From: Bin80 sp026709335
GTDB taxonomy: Bacteria > Bacteroidota > Rhodothermia > Rhodothermales > Bin80
DNA: 64,000 nt
Assembly (NCBI GenBank): GCA_965200825.1
Contig: OZ241385.1
Coordinates: 1,674,001 to 1,738,000, forward strand
Direction: 5' to 3'
Of this stretch, positions 1 to 8,771 are shown piece after piece. The translations under genes were made by a program, and so were the position numbers. Below the pieces are notes generated by a model. The model was not told the origin of the DNA. It ran no database searches and was given only the letters and a program-made list of their open reading frames with translations. Position 1 is the stretch's first letter, and each line of letters begins with the position of its first letter.

Positions 1-672
1 ACCTGTCACTTTGGAACTCGGAAAAATATTTTCCTCGGAAGTCCAACTGGTTGGATCCTGTAGACTTTTCTCTGAAAGAGGTGCATATGAAACGCCTGCA
101 TCTGTACCGACCCACAAACCGGGTCGGCCATCCGGTAGCGCATTGACGATCACATCGTTGACCGCCGTTGCAGGCGTGATCGATCCAAACCTGCTATATG
201 TATCTCGAACTTCATTGCGCAGTGGATCGAAGACGACTAATCCGAAACCAGTTGCAATCAAAAGGCTGTCTCCAGAGATTTCCATCGTATTGATTACTTT
301 GGAAGGATAGCGCTCACTACGATATATATCAAAGTAACTGGTTACTTCCCCGGAAGTAATATCTAACCGGTCAAAGACACCATCTGCATACCCAATCCAC
401 ACTAGTTGTCTCTCATCATCCCAGGCAATCGCTTGTACATTTACATTATGCAACCCCTCTGCCGCGGTATATTGAATAATTTGGCCAGTATTCGGGATAT
501 ATCCGAAGATTCCACCGGTTGAGGCAACCCAGACCATTCCCTGTCCCGCAGACAGATCTGTTACCTCACGGGCACTCGTGTGAGCCGTCCAAGAGCGAGC
601 AGATTGGGCATTCGCCTCGAAGGCAATCAAAAACAGAAGAATGCCTGCCCAAATCCAATGAACCGGTTTCAT
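1..672 (-). CDS. PorZ-like beta-propeller protein, N-terminal part (runs off the left edge)
   Basis: The first 224 codons of a larger gene are open without a stop to the window edge. The protein begins with a signal peptide (hydrophobic WIWAGILLFLIAFEANAQ) and continues as propeller-like repeats with motifs such as VWVASTGGIFGY, VWIGYADGVF and LWVGTDAGVSY. These resemble the two-component-regulator type propeller blades of PorZ, a surface component of the type IX secretion system. The ATG overlaps the ribH stop codon (ATGA), so translation is probably coupled to ribH. A periplasmic or outer-surface location is inferred from the signal peptide. The PorZ assignment rests on blade style and lineage; the C-terminal part that would decide it lies outside the window, so a generic propeller protein remains possible. 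Confidence 0.6.
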   Translation of the reverse strand, partial: MKPVHWIWAGILLFLIAFEANAQSARSWTAHTSAREVTDLSAGQGMVWVASTGGIFGYIPNTGQIIQYTAAEGLHNVNVQAIAWDDERQLVWIGYADGVFDRLDITSGEVTSYFDIYRSERYPSKVINTMEISGDSLLIATGFGLVVFDPLRNEVRDTYSRFGSITPATAVNDVIVNALPDGRPGLWVGTDAGVSYAPLSEKSLQDPTSWTSEENIFPSSKVTG

Positions 673-1163
673 TCAGATGAGGTTTGTGGAAGTTTTCGGA
701 GCAGGTTCACCATTTCAAGGGCGGCAAGCCCCGCTTCCCTACCCTTGTGTTTCGGACCAGGCTCAGAGCGTGCTTTTGCCTGCGCGAGGTTTTCAGGTGT
801 AATCACTCCGAGAGCGACAGGAATTCCCGTTTTTAGTGTCACTTTCTGCAAACCGGTAATGCATGCATCACTGATTGCTTCAAAATGGTACGTTTCACCG
901 CGCACCACAGCTCCGAGGGCAATCACTGCATCATAACGATTAGTGTTGATCATCTGCTCAGTTACAAGTGGCAATTCAAATGCTCCCGGACACCATGCAA
1001 CCTCAATGTATTTAACATTATGTTCAGAGAGTGCCTCAATGCAACCGTTCAGTAAATTTTTGGTGATAGATCTATTGAATCTGCTTACAACAATCCCGAA
1101 TCTTGCACCTTCGGATTGATTCAGTTCTCCCTTGAATTCCGTTATAATTTCTGGTTCACTCAT
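669..1163 (-). CDS. ribH: 6,7-dimethyl-8-ribityllumazine synthase
   Basis: This 164-residue protein has the normal length of lumazine synthase, which condenses 5-amino-6-ribitylamino-uracil with dihydroxybutanone phosphate in the penultimate step of riboflavin synthesis. Visible family motifs are GAFELP at residues 60-65, ALGAVVRGETYHFE around residues 82-95 with the catalytic His at about 93, and ITPENLAQAKARS near 121-133 with the conserved Arg that contacts phosphate. The family forms pentamers or 60-subunit shells in the cytoplasm. The stop codon overlaps the start of the downstream propeller gene by four bases, giving an unusual two-gene transcription unit. No other riboflavin gene is nearby and no FMN riboswitch was recognised upstream. 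Confidence 0.95.
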   Translation of the reverse strand: MSEPEIITEFKGELNQSEGARFGIVVSRFNRSITKNLLNGCIEALSEHNVKYIEVAWCPGAFELPLVTEQMINTNRYDAVIALGAVVRGETYHFEAISDACITGLQKVTLKTGIPVALGVITPENLAQAKARSEPGPKHKGREAGLAALEMVNLLRKLPQTSSE

Positions 1164-1851
1164 ACTTTATTCGACAGCCGGATGATTTATGTCTCATACC
1201 ATACAAAACTGCTTTTTTAACACAGTTGTTCTACCATAATTGTGCTGCGATTACACGGTCTATTGCTCTTGGTTTATTCAGTGAAGACTTAATCTTGTTG
1301 ATGATCGCCTAGACTACAGTCACGCAACAACAATGGCGTTTCATCGGATTTTTTAACAGATCTCCTGAGCTTGTGAATTTATGTCTGACTTCGGTAATTA
1401 GTACTTGCCCCAAAAAGATAGATTTGTTGAACCTTAAAGAATAAACTCGTTTATCGACCTTCTATCATGGATTTTCCGTGTTAATCTTACTGTACTTGGT
1501 AATTTTTGACTGCGAAGATTTTTCGTAATCAACCATGTTAATCTCCAATTCTGCAAAAAAATCTTAATTTAAACCAACGTAGTGTACGATTCTGCCCAAT
1601 CAGTCAGGGTATCAAAAAATCTTCACCCTAATTTTTTCACGAAAACTCGTCACATGGTTACAGAAAATACCCAGATAGAGGACTTTCGGAGCACTTTGTG
1701 TCAAAAATAGGGATAGTCAAGTACTGGTAACAGTTCACCGACGCTTTGATTCCTTGAAATTAATCGCACTCATACGCATTATCCATACCTTGGATTTTAT
1801 ACTCGCAAGAAAACGATAGAGCCTCTGACTTCAGTATGAATGATTTTGGAT
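1164..1851. other. Intergenic stretch, no gene seen
   Basis: About 690 bases of AT-rich sequence lie upstream of ribH and downstream of the Sel1 gene, both on the minus strand. I saw no tRNA, convincing reading frame, repeat or strong hairpin. The promoter of ribH should be here but no clear consensus stands out. Confidence 0.5.
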
Positions 1852-3087
1852 TTATTGCTCTTGTAAATAGGCATTACGGTAGCTCCACCATCTCTCTAAA
1901 TAATCGTTTGCTTCTTTCTTTGAGGCGCGTTTATTCTTCCTTCCTGACATTTTATTATATATTGAATCCGCTTTGATACTCCCTTCTGAAATTTCTTCAT
2001 GTTCCCAAGTCGCGAAGGGATGTCTATATGATCGAGAGTCGCTCTTGAGGGTATTCATGCCAGCACCAGCAACATAAAACCATATATACGCATTCCTCCT
2101 CTGAATGGGCGAATGGGCATCTTTTGCCCATTCGCCTCCTAATGTCATCATAATATTAAGAACGTCAACTTGATTATCAACTCTGGCAAACCACTGCAAT
2201 GCTTCATCAATATTTTCTGCCATACTTTGTCCCCTTGCATAAGCTAACCCCAATGCTATACTGGAATAATTACACGTATCAAACACCTCACACGTTTCAG
2301 GTGGGGCTTTCAAGACCCATTCAATTCCTTTTTCTGGTTGAATAGTCGTACCAATTCCCCTCAAATATGCAATACCTATATAATATTGCGCCGGTGTAAA
2401 ACCCCGTTGCGCCGCCTTTTTGATTAGCTCAAATGAAAAAATGGAGTCTGGTGCCACGCCTCCCCCAGACATGTACGCCATACCCAGATAGAACTGTGCT
2501 TCAGGATGATCCTGATCAGCTGCAAGTTGAAGCCATTTGGCAGATTCTGATAAATCTTCTGGAACCCCTGAACCAGAACTATACATATGTCCAAGTGCTA
2601 CCTGTGCATCCACAAAACCCTGCTCTGCCGAAAGCTGAAACCACTTCGCAGCATCTACCTGATTTGCCGAGCCACCATCTTCCAAATGCATCAAACCTAC
2701 CAAGTACTGTGATCCTGCAAATCCCTCGAGCGCAGCCTGTGTGAGTGATTGCCTCCGACGTTCCCGTAGCTCCATTTCAAGCATCTGGATCTCATGTAAA
2801 TGCTGATTTGACTGGAGAATAGACCTAAGGCGTAATTCAGAGTAATGGCGCATATTTCGGCCTGCTTCTTCCCTTCCTCGCACAAAAGATTCAACCATAA
2901 GTTCTGCCAAATTCTTCTGACTATACGCATTTGGTATTAGTTTGAAAGGAGATAACCCGAAAGGAATAAGAAGAAATAGGGAATAGCATAAACAAAAGGA
3001 AAGCTTGCAAAATTTGATCCAAAGCCTTGTTTTAATAACCAAATTTGACTGTTTTTTACTGCTGCTATCTGTTTTATGCACGCTCAT
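1852..3087 (-). CDS. Sel1-repeat (TPR-like) protein
   Basis: This 411-residue protein has an N-terminal hydrophobic segment (about residues 27-47, CKLSFCLCYSLFLLIPFGLS) that could be a signal peptide or membrane anchor, then a charged helical stretch. From about residue 125 come Sel1-like repeats such as GSQYLVGLMHLEDG, AQVALGHMYSSGSGVPED, AQFYLGMAYMSGGGV and AQYYIGIAYLRGIGT. Each combines alternating Ala-rich helices with the typical G-G turn. Sel1 repeats are short solenoid helices used for protein-protein interaction, often in envelope-associated or signalling proteins. The C-terminal 100 residues have no recognised domain and end in a lysine-rich segment and a WWSYRNAYLQEQ tail. It stands alone between two long intergenic stretches, so its partner is unknown. 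Confidence 0.8.
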   Translation of the reverse strand: MSVHKTDSSSKKQSNLVIKTRLWIKFCKLSFCLCYSLFLLIPFGLSPFKLIPNAYSQKNLAELMVESFVRGREEAGRNMRHYSELRLRSILQSNQHLHEIQMLEMELRERRRQSLTQAALEGFAGSQYLVGLMHLEDGGSANQVDAAKWFQLSAEQGFVDAQVALGHMYSSGSGVPEDLSESAKWLQLAADQDHPEAQFYLGMAYMSGGGVAPDSIFSFELIKKAAQRGFTPAQYYIGIAYLRGIGTTIQPEKGIEWVLKAPPETCEVFDTCNYSSIALGLAYARGQSMAENIDEALQWFARVDNQVDVLNIMMTLGGEWAKDAHSPIQRRNAYIWFYVAGAGMNTLKSDSRSYRHPFATWEHEEISEGSIKADSIYNKMSGRKNKRASKKEANDYLERWWSYRNAYLQEQ

Positions 3088-3579
3088 TTTTCTTGTCTTG
3101 ACCTGACCTTGCTGGGGGTGAATTGTACCTAACTTAAGGTCGATATATTTTCACGTTCATTTAAGGTTAAGTCCTTCAAACCATTCTCTCTACTTGAAAT
3201 AAATATATCTTCATCAGTTGCTCCTAACTGACTCAGTTTCACTCGTTAAAGTTAAGCTTTGCGGAGTGATTTTCTGCAAAGCATCTGCATTTTTGTTTGA
3301 TTTTTTCTTCCAAGGAGGTCATCTCCGACGTATGCATACGAAAATTCCATGTAGGATAATCATTTTTACGGATAAATTGTGGTTGACAATTTTCAATGTG
3401 TACAGGGATCCAATGTGGGGAACATGGCATCAAGATTGAACGGATTGGGCAGGTTTTTTGAGGTGTTCCTGTTTCGTGGTGGAGTTGGCCAAGTTCACTG
3501 ATTTTTTTTTGAGAAATAATCCCCAAAAAGGGTGAATTTTTGAGGAGGTTTCAGGGGCAATTCGTATCTTTATTGCATC
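3088..3579. other. Intergenic stretch upstream of the Sel1 gene
   Basis: Nearly 500 AT-rich bases without a convincing gene. Short reading frames on both strands overlap each other here and have no recognisable motifs. The stretch should contain divergent promoters for the Sel1 gene and the small reading frame at 3580. Confidence 0.4.
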
Positions 3580-3843
3580 ATGAGCAACACGAATAATCAA
3601 CTGATTTGCGAGGAATCTTTGGGGCCAATTCTGGTCGCGATTCTTGGTGAGGAGGATGCGCAGCGCGTGCTGGAATTCATGTGCAAATTCGGGGACGAGT
3701 ACGAAGAGTTTGTGCGGCTGTTTCTGAGTATTCATACGATTATTGATGCCAGTAGACAGCGATCCCACTCCCGCATAAAATCAGGATTCGTGTTTTCTTC
3801 TTCCGGCTTGGTTTCCGCTACGACGATTCAATTCCTACGGTGA
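3580..3843 (+). CDS. Small hypothetical protein, possibly truncated by a frameshift
   Basis: An 87-codon reading frame starts with a clear ATG. The first 60 residues look protein-like: an acidic, amphipathic helical stretch (ILGEEDAQRVLEFMCKF, then DEYEEFVRLFLSIHTII). After about residue 60 the composition changes to a Ser-rich run. In the other two frames 3770-3970 stays open for some distance (for example SVPNVPVRDYMRF before a TGA near 3970), so the gene may once have been longer and be frameshifted near 3760. I do not recognise a family. A 112-codon antisense frame (3430-3768) overlaps it and cannot be excluded. Confidence 0.3.
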   Translation: MSNTNNQLICEESLGPILVAILGEEDAQRVLEFMCKFGDEYEEFVRLFLSIHTIIDASRQRSHSRIKSGFVFSSSGLVSATTIQFLR

Positions 3844-4305
3844 CCTTCAATCCCTTTGTGATCCCTCGGTACAAAAACTACCAACTCTCCAAAACAAACT
3901 CCCTGAACAGACTACCCCTTCTGAATCTGTTCCAAATGTGCCTGTTCGAGACTATATGAGATTCTCATGAATATTAAGAGATTCCATCAATGTTACAGAT
4001 TAGAACTTCTTGCAAGACCTCCGAAATTGAGTATAAACATTGCTCTGAAAGTACCTGAGGGAGTCTTTTCTATCTGAAAAAAGAGGCTTTGCAAGAACCT
4101 CTCAATGTTACAGATCAGTATCGTAACAGTGATGATTGCTAGCCATTCATTACTTAAAAATGATCCCGAATAAACTCTTCTCTTGTAAGGAAAATCAGCA
4201 CTTTGTAACCTGTTCCGCATTTCTAAAATCTATATCCCACATGAGCTCCTGACATGGAACACCTATCTTATTCAGCGTTACACAGGCTTACCTGAGTCCC
4301 AGATC
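3844..4305. other. Intergenic stretch holding a small inverted-repeat element
   Basis: No intact gene. The first 130 bases may be the decayed 3' end of the small reading frame before it. The middle part (3987-4115) holds direct and inverted repeats described separately. The last 190 bases precede the aldo/keto reductase and should hold its promoter. Confidence 0.45.
3987..4115. repeat. Possible IS remnant or MITE: inverted repeats bounded by 14-bp direct repeats
   Basis: The 14-mer TCAATGTTACAGAT occurs at 3987-4000 and again at 4102-4115. The 101 bases between begin with a version of CTTCTTGCAAGACCTCC and end with GGCTTTGCAAGAACCTC, which on the opposite strand reads GAGGTTCTTGCAAAGCC. These ends form an imperfect inverted repeat. 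The right end closely resembles the terminal repeat of the DDE insertion sequence at 53564-55191 (GAGCCTCTTGCAAAACCTCT). No coding capacity is present, so a non-autonomous relative or deletion remnant of that element is the simplest reading. Confidence 0.4.
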
Positions 4306-5277
4306 ATGAATACTCGAATACTTGGTCGAACAGGATTTACTGTGAGCGAAATTGGCTACGGTATGTGGGGAATGTCCGGCTGGAAAGATTCGGAGGATAC
4401 AGAATCTAGGCATTCCATGCAACGAGCAGTAGACCTTGATTGCACCTTTTTTGATACTGCCTGGGCATATGGAGATGGCCACAGCGAAAGCCTCTTGGGA
4501 GAATTGATCCGAAATAATCCGGACAAACGCCTCTACACAGCATCAAAAATTCCACCCAAAAACCGGTCATGGCCTAGCCTGCGAGAACATACTCTTGATG
4601 ACTGTTACCCTCCTGAGTATGTTGAAAAGTATATCAATCTGAGTTTAAAGAATATCGGCCTGGAACAGTTGGATCTCATGCAACTCCACACATGGGAAGA
4701 CTCGTGGTTACAGGATGACCGGTGGATTCAGGAACTCCAAAAAGCAAAAGACAATGGAAAAATTGGAGCCATCGGAATTAGTGTGAACCGATGGGAGCCT
4801 TGGAATGGGATCAAGGCTGTCCGAAGTGGGCTGGTGGACTGCGTGCAGGTAATTTACAATATTTTCGATCAAAATCCTGTAGACGAACTCTTTCCCGCCT
4901 GTGAGAAGTACAACGTCGGCGTGATTGCACGAGTCCCTTTTGATGAGGGTACGCTCACAGGAAATATAACGCTTGACTCCACATGGCCCGAAGGAGATTG
5001 GAGAAATACTTATTTCGTTGAAGAGAATCTGCGCAGTAGTGTGGTACATGCCGAACCACTAAGAGAACTGGTCCCCCTTGGCAGCACTATGGCTGAAATG
5101 GCTCTTCGTTTCATTCTCAGTAACCCTGTCGTCAGTACTACAATTCCCGGGATGCGTAAGCTGCAACATGTAGAAGCAAACATTCTTGCGAGTGACCGAG
5201 GTCCCTTGGAACCCTCTTTACTTCAGACACTCCATGAGCATCGCTGGGACAGGGAACCAACATCTTGGTCCCAATAA
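4306..5277 (+). CDS. Aldo/keto reductase
   Basis: This 323-residue cytoplasmic oxidoreductase carries the complete AKR catalytic tetrad in order: Asp50 (FFDTAW), Tyr55 (WAYGDG), Lys81 (TASKIP) and His128 (MQLHTW). The barrel opens with RILGRTGFTVSEIGYGMWGM, and the C-terminal nucleotide-binding part has STTIPGMRKLQHVEAN. Family members reduce aldehydes or ketones with NAD(P)H, and this sequence resembles the YajO/Tas-like class, but the substrate cannot be read from sequence. The stop lies about 85 bases before the TonB receptor start with no obvious terminator between them, so co-transcription is possible. Confidence 0.9.
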   Translation: MNTRILGRTGFTVSEIGYGMWGMSGWKDSEDTESRHSMQRAVDLDCTFFDTAWAYGDGHSESLLGELIRNNPDKRLYTASKIPPKNRSWPSLREHTLDDCYPPEYVEKYINLSLKNIGLEQLDLMQLHTWEDSWLQDDRWIQELQKAKDNGKIGAIGISVNRWEPWNGIKAVRSGLVDCVQVIYNIFDQNPVDELFPACEKYNVGVIARVPFDEGTLTGNITLDSTWPEGDWRNTYFVEENLRSSVVHAEPLRELVPLGSTMAEMALRFILSNPVVSTTIPGMRKLQHVEANILASDRGPLEPSLLQTLHEHRWDREPTSWSQ

Positions 5278-5362
5278 TCAATCCTTTACGATCAATCACG
5301 ACTTTGTTCTGCGAATTTCTACCCTGCCAAATTACTGCAATCAACAGTTCAACGTGGGTAGC

Positions 5363-7786
5363 ATGTGTCGTATTGTTTTCTTAATTCCGCTCCTCCTCTC
5401 TGTGCAAGTAAATGCACAGTCTTGGGGAACCATTGATGGGGTTGTAACTGAATCTGGAACTGGCCTGGCACTATCCGGAGTGACGATCTTGGTCAATGAT
5501 ACAAATTTCGGCACCGCCTCCAGTGAAACCGGCAGCTACACTCTCCAACTCCCGATCGGACGATATGCTCTCAGATTTTCTTACATCGGATTTTCGAGCT
5601 ACATCGATTCAGTTACTGTATCTTCGGATGCAGTCACAACCTTGAATGTTGAACTAAATTCTACTGTACTTGAGGGCGAGGAGATTATCGTGGAAGATGC
5701 ATCCGTGAGCGGAGTTGGGATCCAGCAGATTACCCCCGAACAGATTCGACGCATGCCTTCTCCCTTCAAGGGGTTTCAGGCACTCCTCGTATTGCCCGGC
5801 GTATCTTCTAACAACGAGCTGTCCAATCAATATTCTGTACGTGGAGGAGGATTCAACGAGAACCTGATTTTCCTTAATGGATTCGAAATTCATATGCCCT
5901 TCCGCCCGAGACAGGGTGAACAGGAAGGCCTCGGGCTTTTCAATCCAGAATTGGCACGCCGTATTACTCTCTACACGGGAGGATTTCCTTCCCGTTATGG
6001 CGGAAAAATTTCTTCTGCACTGGATATTGAATACGCAGCAACAAGAAATCTTACAACTAGTGCTACCCTATCTCTTCTGGATGGCACTGCAACGGCAGCC
6101 GCAACCAACGGCCCACTATCCTGGCAGATTGGATTGCGAAAGGCCCGTGCCCGCCGTTTTTTCTCTACCCAAGAACTCAAAGGTAACTATCAACCTGATT
6201 ATGAGGACATCCAAGCAAGGTTCACTTACGTGCTGACGCCCCTGCAGGAGCTTGAATTGATTGCCTTGTATGCCAACCATGAATTTCACCTAGACCCGCG
6301 TGGAAGGAGAACTTTTTACGGGACGGTTTCTGCAGACGGTGGTCCGTCAGATATTCGCTCTCTTTGGCTTTCGTATTCCAATCGCAGCAGGGAGCGAGAT
6401 GGCTATCAAACTGCACTTGCAGGGCTACGTCTCCGCAATCGAATCAACCCCCGATGGACGTTGCAGCATGATATTAGTCTCTACGCAACTGAAGAACATG
6501 AATTTTTCTTGCTGGAGGGCAACGCAATCTTGTATGATATTGTGACCAATAGTAACGCAGATCGTGTCGAAATTCCTCGCGGGATTGCACGTCAAGAAGA
6601 TTCTGCAGATAATACGATTTCAATTACCACTCTGGCAGGCCGGGGACTCTACAATTGGACAACATCAAGACACGCGCTTGAAACCGGCTGGAGCCTGAGA
6701 CAGTTTAGATTTGAGGACAGCCTTCTTGAAGAATCAGTCGTTTTGGGAATCGGAATTGATAATCAACCTGTGCGGGTCGTTGTAGACAGCTTGAAAGGAA
6801 CTGCTAAGTTAAACACATCCCAATTCAGTCTGCATATTGAAGATTCCTACAGTTTTAATGATAATCTTCTCCTGAATGCAGGAATAAGAGGCGACTGGTA
6901 CGAGTTCAATCGCGAGTGGACAGTTTCGCCGCGAGCCAGTCTGCGCTATGAAGCTTCAAGAGAACTTACTCTTACTGCTTCTGTTGGGATATATTATCAA
7001 CAACCTACCTATCGGGAATTGCGTGGAACTCCTGGACCGAGTATACCTCTTTCCCAATCTCTAAATCAGGCCTTACAATCACAGCAATCAACGCAATTTG
7101 TTGCAGGTGCAGAGCTGTTCATTCCAGGTAGAAGGCTGTATCTGCGAAGCGAAGCTTACTTTAAGCAACTTAAAAACCTGATCACCTATTCTCTCGAAAA
7201 TGTAAGACTTGAATATAGTGGATTCAATGATGCAAAGGGATATGTCTATGGCCTTGATCTCCAGGCGCGGGGAGAGTTTGTGCCCGGGATGGAAAGTTGG
7301 ATCAACTACAGCTTTATGATGGCACGGGAACGATTCTTCCCTCTATACGCAACGAGTATGAATGCAGGATTGCTTCCAAGACCCACCGATCAGCGCCATA
7401 CCGTTGCCTTGTTCGTGCAGGATTATATTCCGCTGGATACTTCCTGGAAGTTGCACATGCGTATCCTGTTCGGGAGCGGACTCCCCTACACTCCCCCTGT
7501 TCCAGGAAAACGTGTAGGGAGCGTGGTTGAACAGATCCCGGGAAATAGACACTCTGCCCGATATCCCGAATTCCGCCGGATTGACTTTGGAACCACAAAG
7601 ATTATAACCCTGAGCAATCGTACCAGACCGCTTCAACTGGAAATCACTGCTGAAGCTCTGAACATATTTAATATCGTTAACACCGTTGCGTACTCCTGGC
7701 TACCGGATGCGAGTGGCATTTGGCAACGTATTCCAACACGACTGACACCCCGTACAATCAATCTCCGGTTGCGTACATCATTCTAA
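5363..7786 (+). CDS. TonB-dependent outer-membrane receptor with carboxypeptidase-regulatory domain
   Basis: I place the start at the ATG at 5363 because it gives a clean signal peptide (MCRIVFLIPLLLSVQVNA); upstream in-frame codons overlap the aldo/keto reductase. The 807-residue protein has a CarboxypepD_reg-like beta-sandwich (about 20-105: GVVTESGTGLALSGVTILVN), a plug domain (about 115-225: VLPGVSSNNELSNQYSVRGG, then NENLIFLNG) and a 22-strand barrel type C-terminus ending in RLRTSF, with the terminal aromatic residue typical of BAM-assembled porins. It should import a ligand using TonB and the proton-motive force, like SusC-type or siderophore receptors. No SusD partner is adjacent, so the substrate is unknown. 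Confidence 0.9.
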   Translation: MCRIVFLIPLLLSVQVNAQSWGTIDGVVTESGTGLALSGVTILVNDTNFGTASSETGSYTLQLPIGRYALRFSYIGFSSYIDSVTVSSDAVTTLNVELNSTVLEGEEIIVEDASVSGVGIQQITPEQIRRMPSPFKGFQALLVLPGVSSNNELSNQYSVRGGGFNENLIFLNGFEIHMPFRPRQGEQEGLGLFNPELARRITLYTGGFPSRYGGKISSALDIEYAATRNLTTSATLSLLDGTATAAATNGPLSWQIGLRKARARRFFSTQELKGNYQPDYEDIQARFTYVLTPLQELELIALYANHEFHLDPRGRRTFYGTVSADGGPSDIRSLWLSYSNRSRERDGYQTALAGLRLRNRINPRWTLQHDISLYATEEHEFFLLEGNAILYDIVTNSNADRVEIPRGIARQEDSADNTISITTLAGRGLYNWTTSRHALETGWSLRQFRFEDSLLEESVVLGIGIDNQPVRVVVDSLKGTAKLNTSQFSLHIEDSYSFNDNLLLNAGIRGDWYEFNREWTVSPRASLRYEASRELTLTASVGIYYQQPTYRELRGTPGPSIPLSQSLNQALQSQQSTQFVAGAELFIPGRRLYLRSEAYFKQLKNLITYSLENVRLEYSGFNDAKGYVYGLDLQARGEFVPGMESWINYSFMMARERFFPLYATSMNAGLLPRPTDQRHTVALFVQDYIPLDTSWKLHMRILFGSGLPYTPPVPGKRVGSVVEQIPGNRHSARYPEFRRIDFGTTKIITLSNRTRPLQLEITAEALNIFNIVNTVAYSWLPDASGIWQRIPTRLTPRTINLRLRTSF

Positions 7787-7895
7787 ATTCACACATCTGA
7801 GGCAACCCAACAGGTTATTTTGGGTATCAAGCCTTTCTCAATTGATGAAGCCTTGAAGGATTCTGATCAGTAATCAAAGTTACATCGCCCCCTCC

Positions 7896-8558
7896 GTGTT
7901 TGTGTACACACATAATGGAGGCTCACCCTATTGGTTTACGTGTCTCCTAGCCGCTATTCTGATCGGGACGCTTGCCGGAAATGAGTCCGTTGCGCAGGCC
8001 CCCTTGAAACCCGCAAAAGCGGCAGCATATAGCATGCTTCTGCCCGGACTAGGACACAAATACGTAAATGATGGCAGATGGAATCGACGTTCCGCACTCT
8101 ACACAATCACGGATATCGTACTCATGGTCGGATTGGTTTCAAGTGAATGGCAGCGTAGACATTTGGTTGAAAGTTATCAAACTTGGGCCTCGTCCCATGC
8201 CGGGATCATACCCGCAGGCAAAGATCGCCGATTTTATGTGACGATTGGGAATTATATCTCATCCGATGACTATCTGGAAACTCAGCTCCGTGATCGGCGT
8301 GTTGATTTGATTCCATATGTGAGCAATCCGGATTTTCACTGGACTTGGGATCGCATTGAAGATCTCCAGAAATACCGGGAGCTCCGCAAAGACTCTGAGT
8401 CTTGGTCGCAACGGAAGAGTAGCTTTATTGCTGCCTTAGTGGCAAACCGTTTGGTTTCCGCACTTTCAGCCCTAATTACGGCCCGAAGAAAACAAGATAG
8501 TGTCTTGCAGGTAGCTATTATTCCCGGTCCGGTGATCCAAATTGCTTTTACACTTTAA
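7896..8558 (+). CDS. DUF5683-like membrane-associated protein
   Basis: A 220-residue protein beginning at GTG, with an N-terminal signal or membrane segment (YWFTCLLAAILIGTLAGNES) and then AAAYSMLLPGLGHKYVNDGRW. That motif matches the P-G-x-G-Q/H-x-Y-N signature of DUF5683 proteins and of the second such protein here at 48444 (AFVPGWGQLYNRDYYK). A second hydrophobic helix follows (LYTITDIVLMVGLVSSEW). Function is unknown in the family. It lies 110 bases after the TonB receptor and could be part of its unit. The GTG is the best supported start in frame but is not certain. Confidence 0.65.
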   Translation: MFVYTHNGGSPYWFTCLLAAILIGTLAGNESVAQAPLKPAKAAAYSMLLPGLGHKYVNDGRWNRRSALYTITDIVLMVGLVSSEWQRRHLVESYQTWASSHAGIIPAGKDRRFYVTIGNYISSDDYLETQLRDRRVDLIPYVSNPDFHWTWDRIEDLQKYRELRKDSESWSQRKSSFIAALVANRLVSALSALITARRKQDSVLQVAIIPGPVIQIAFTL

Positions 8559-8647
8559 TTCATGTGTACAAGTGATTAGCTCTGGCTTGGATCAATGTAT
8601 CCTAAAAATGTGTTCTGAAAAACTCGTATCATTGCGTATTCTGATGA

Positions 8648-8721
8648 GGGTCCTTAGCTCAGTTGGTTAGAGCGCTACGTTGACATCGTAGAGGTCGATG
8701 GTTCGAATCCATTAGGACCCA
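8648..8721 (+). tRNA. tRNA-Val (anticodon GAC)
   Basis: The 74-base gene folds as a standard cloverleaf: acceptor GGGTCCT with AGGACCC, D-arm GCTC/GAGC, anticodon stem CTACG/CGTAG around loop TTGACAT with anticodon GAC, and T-arm GATGG-TTCGAAT-CCATT. The 3' CCA is not encoded. It ends about 50 bases before the first possible infC start, with no clear terminator between, so the tRNA and infC may share a transcript. Confidence 0.95.
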
Positions 8722-8771
8722 CTGATCGGGGCTTTTGCTCTGACACCACTTAATTATTCAGTTAACCACTT

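Noticed and set aside
1164..1851. Search for a riboswitch or RNA upstream of ribH
   Set aside because: No FMN-type core or strong paired structure was found.
3430..3768. 112-codon minus-strand frame antisense to the small hypothetical gene
   Set aside because: Only one of the two can be real; the plus-strand frame has a more protein-like start. The choice is not certain.
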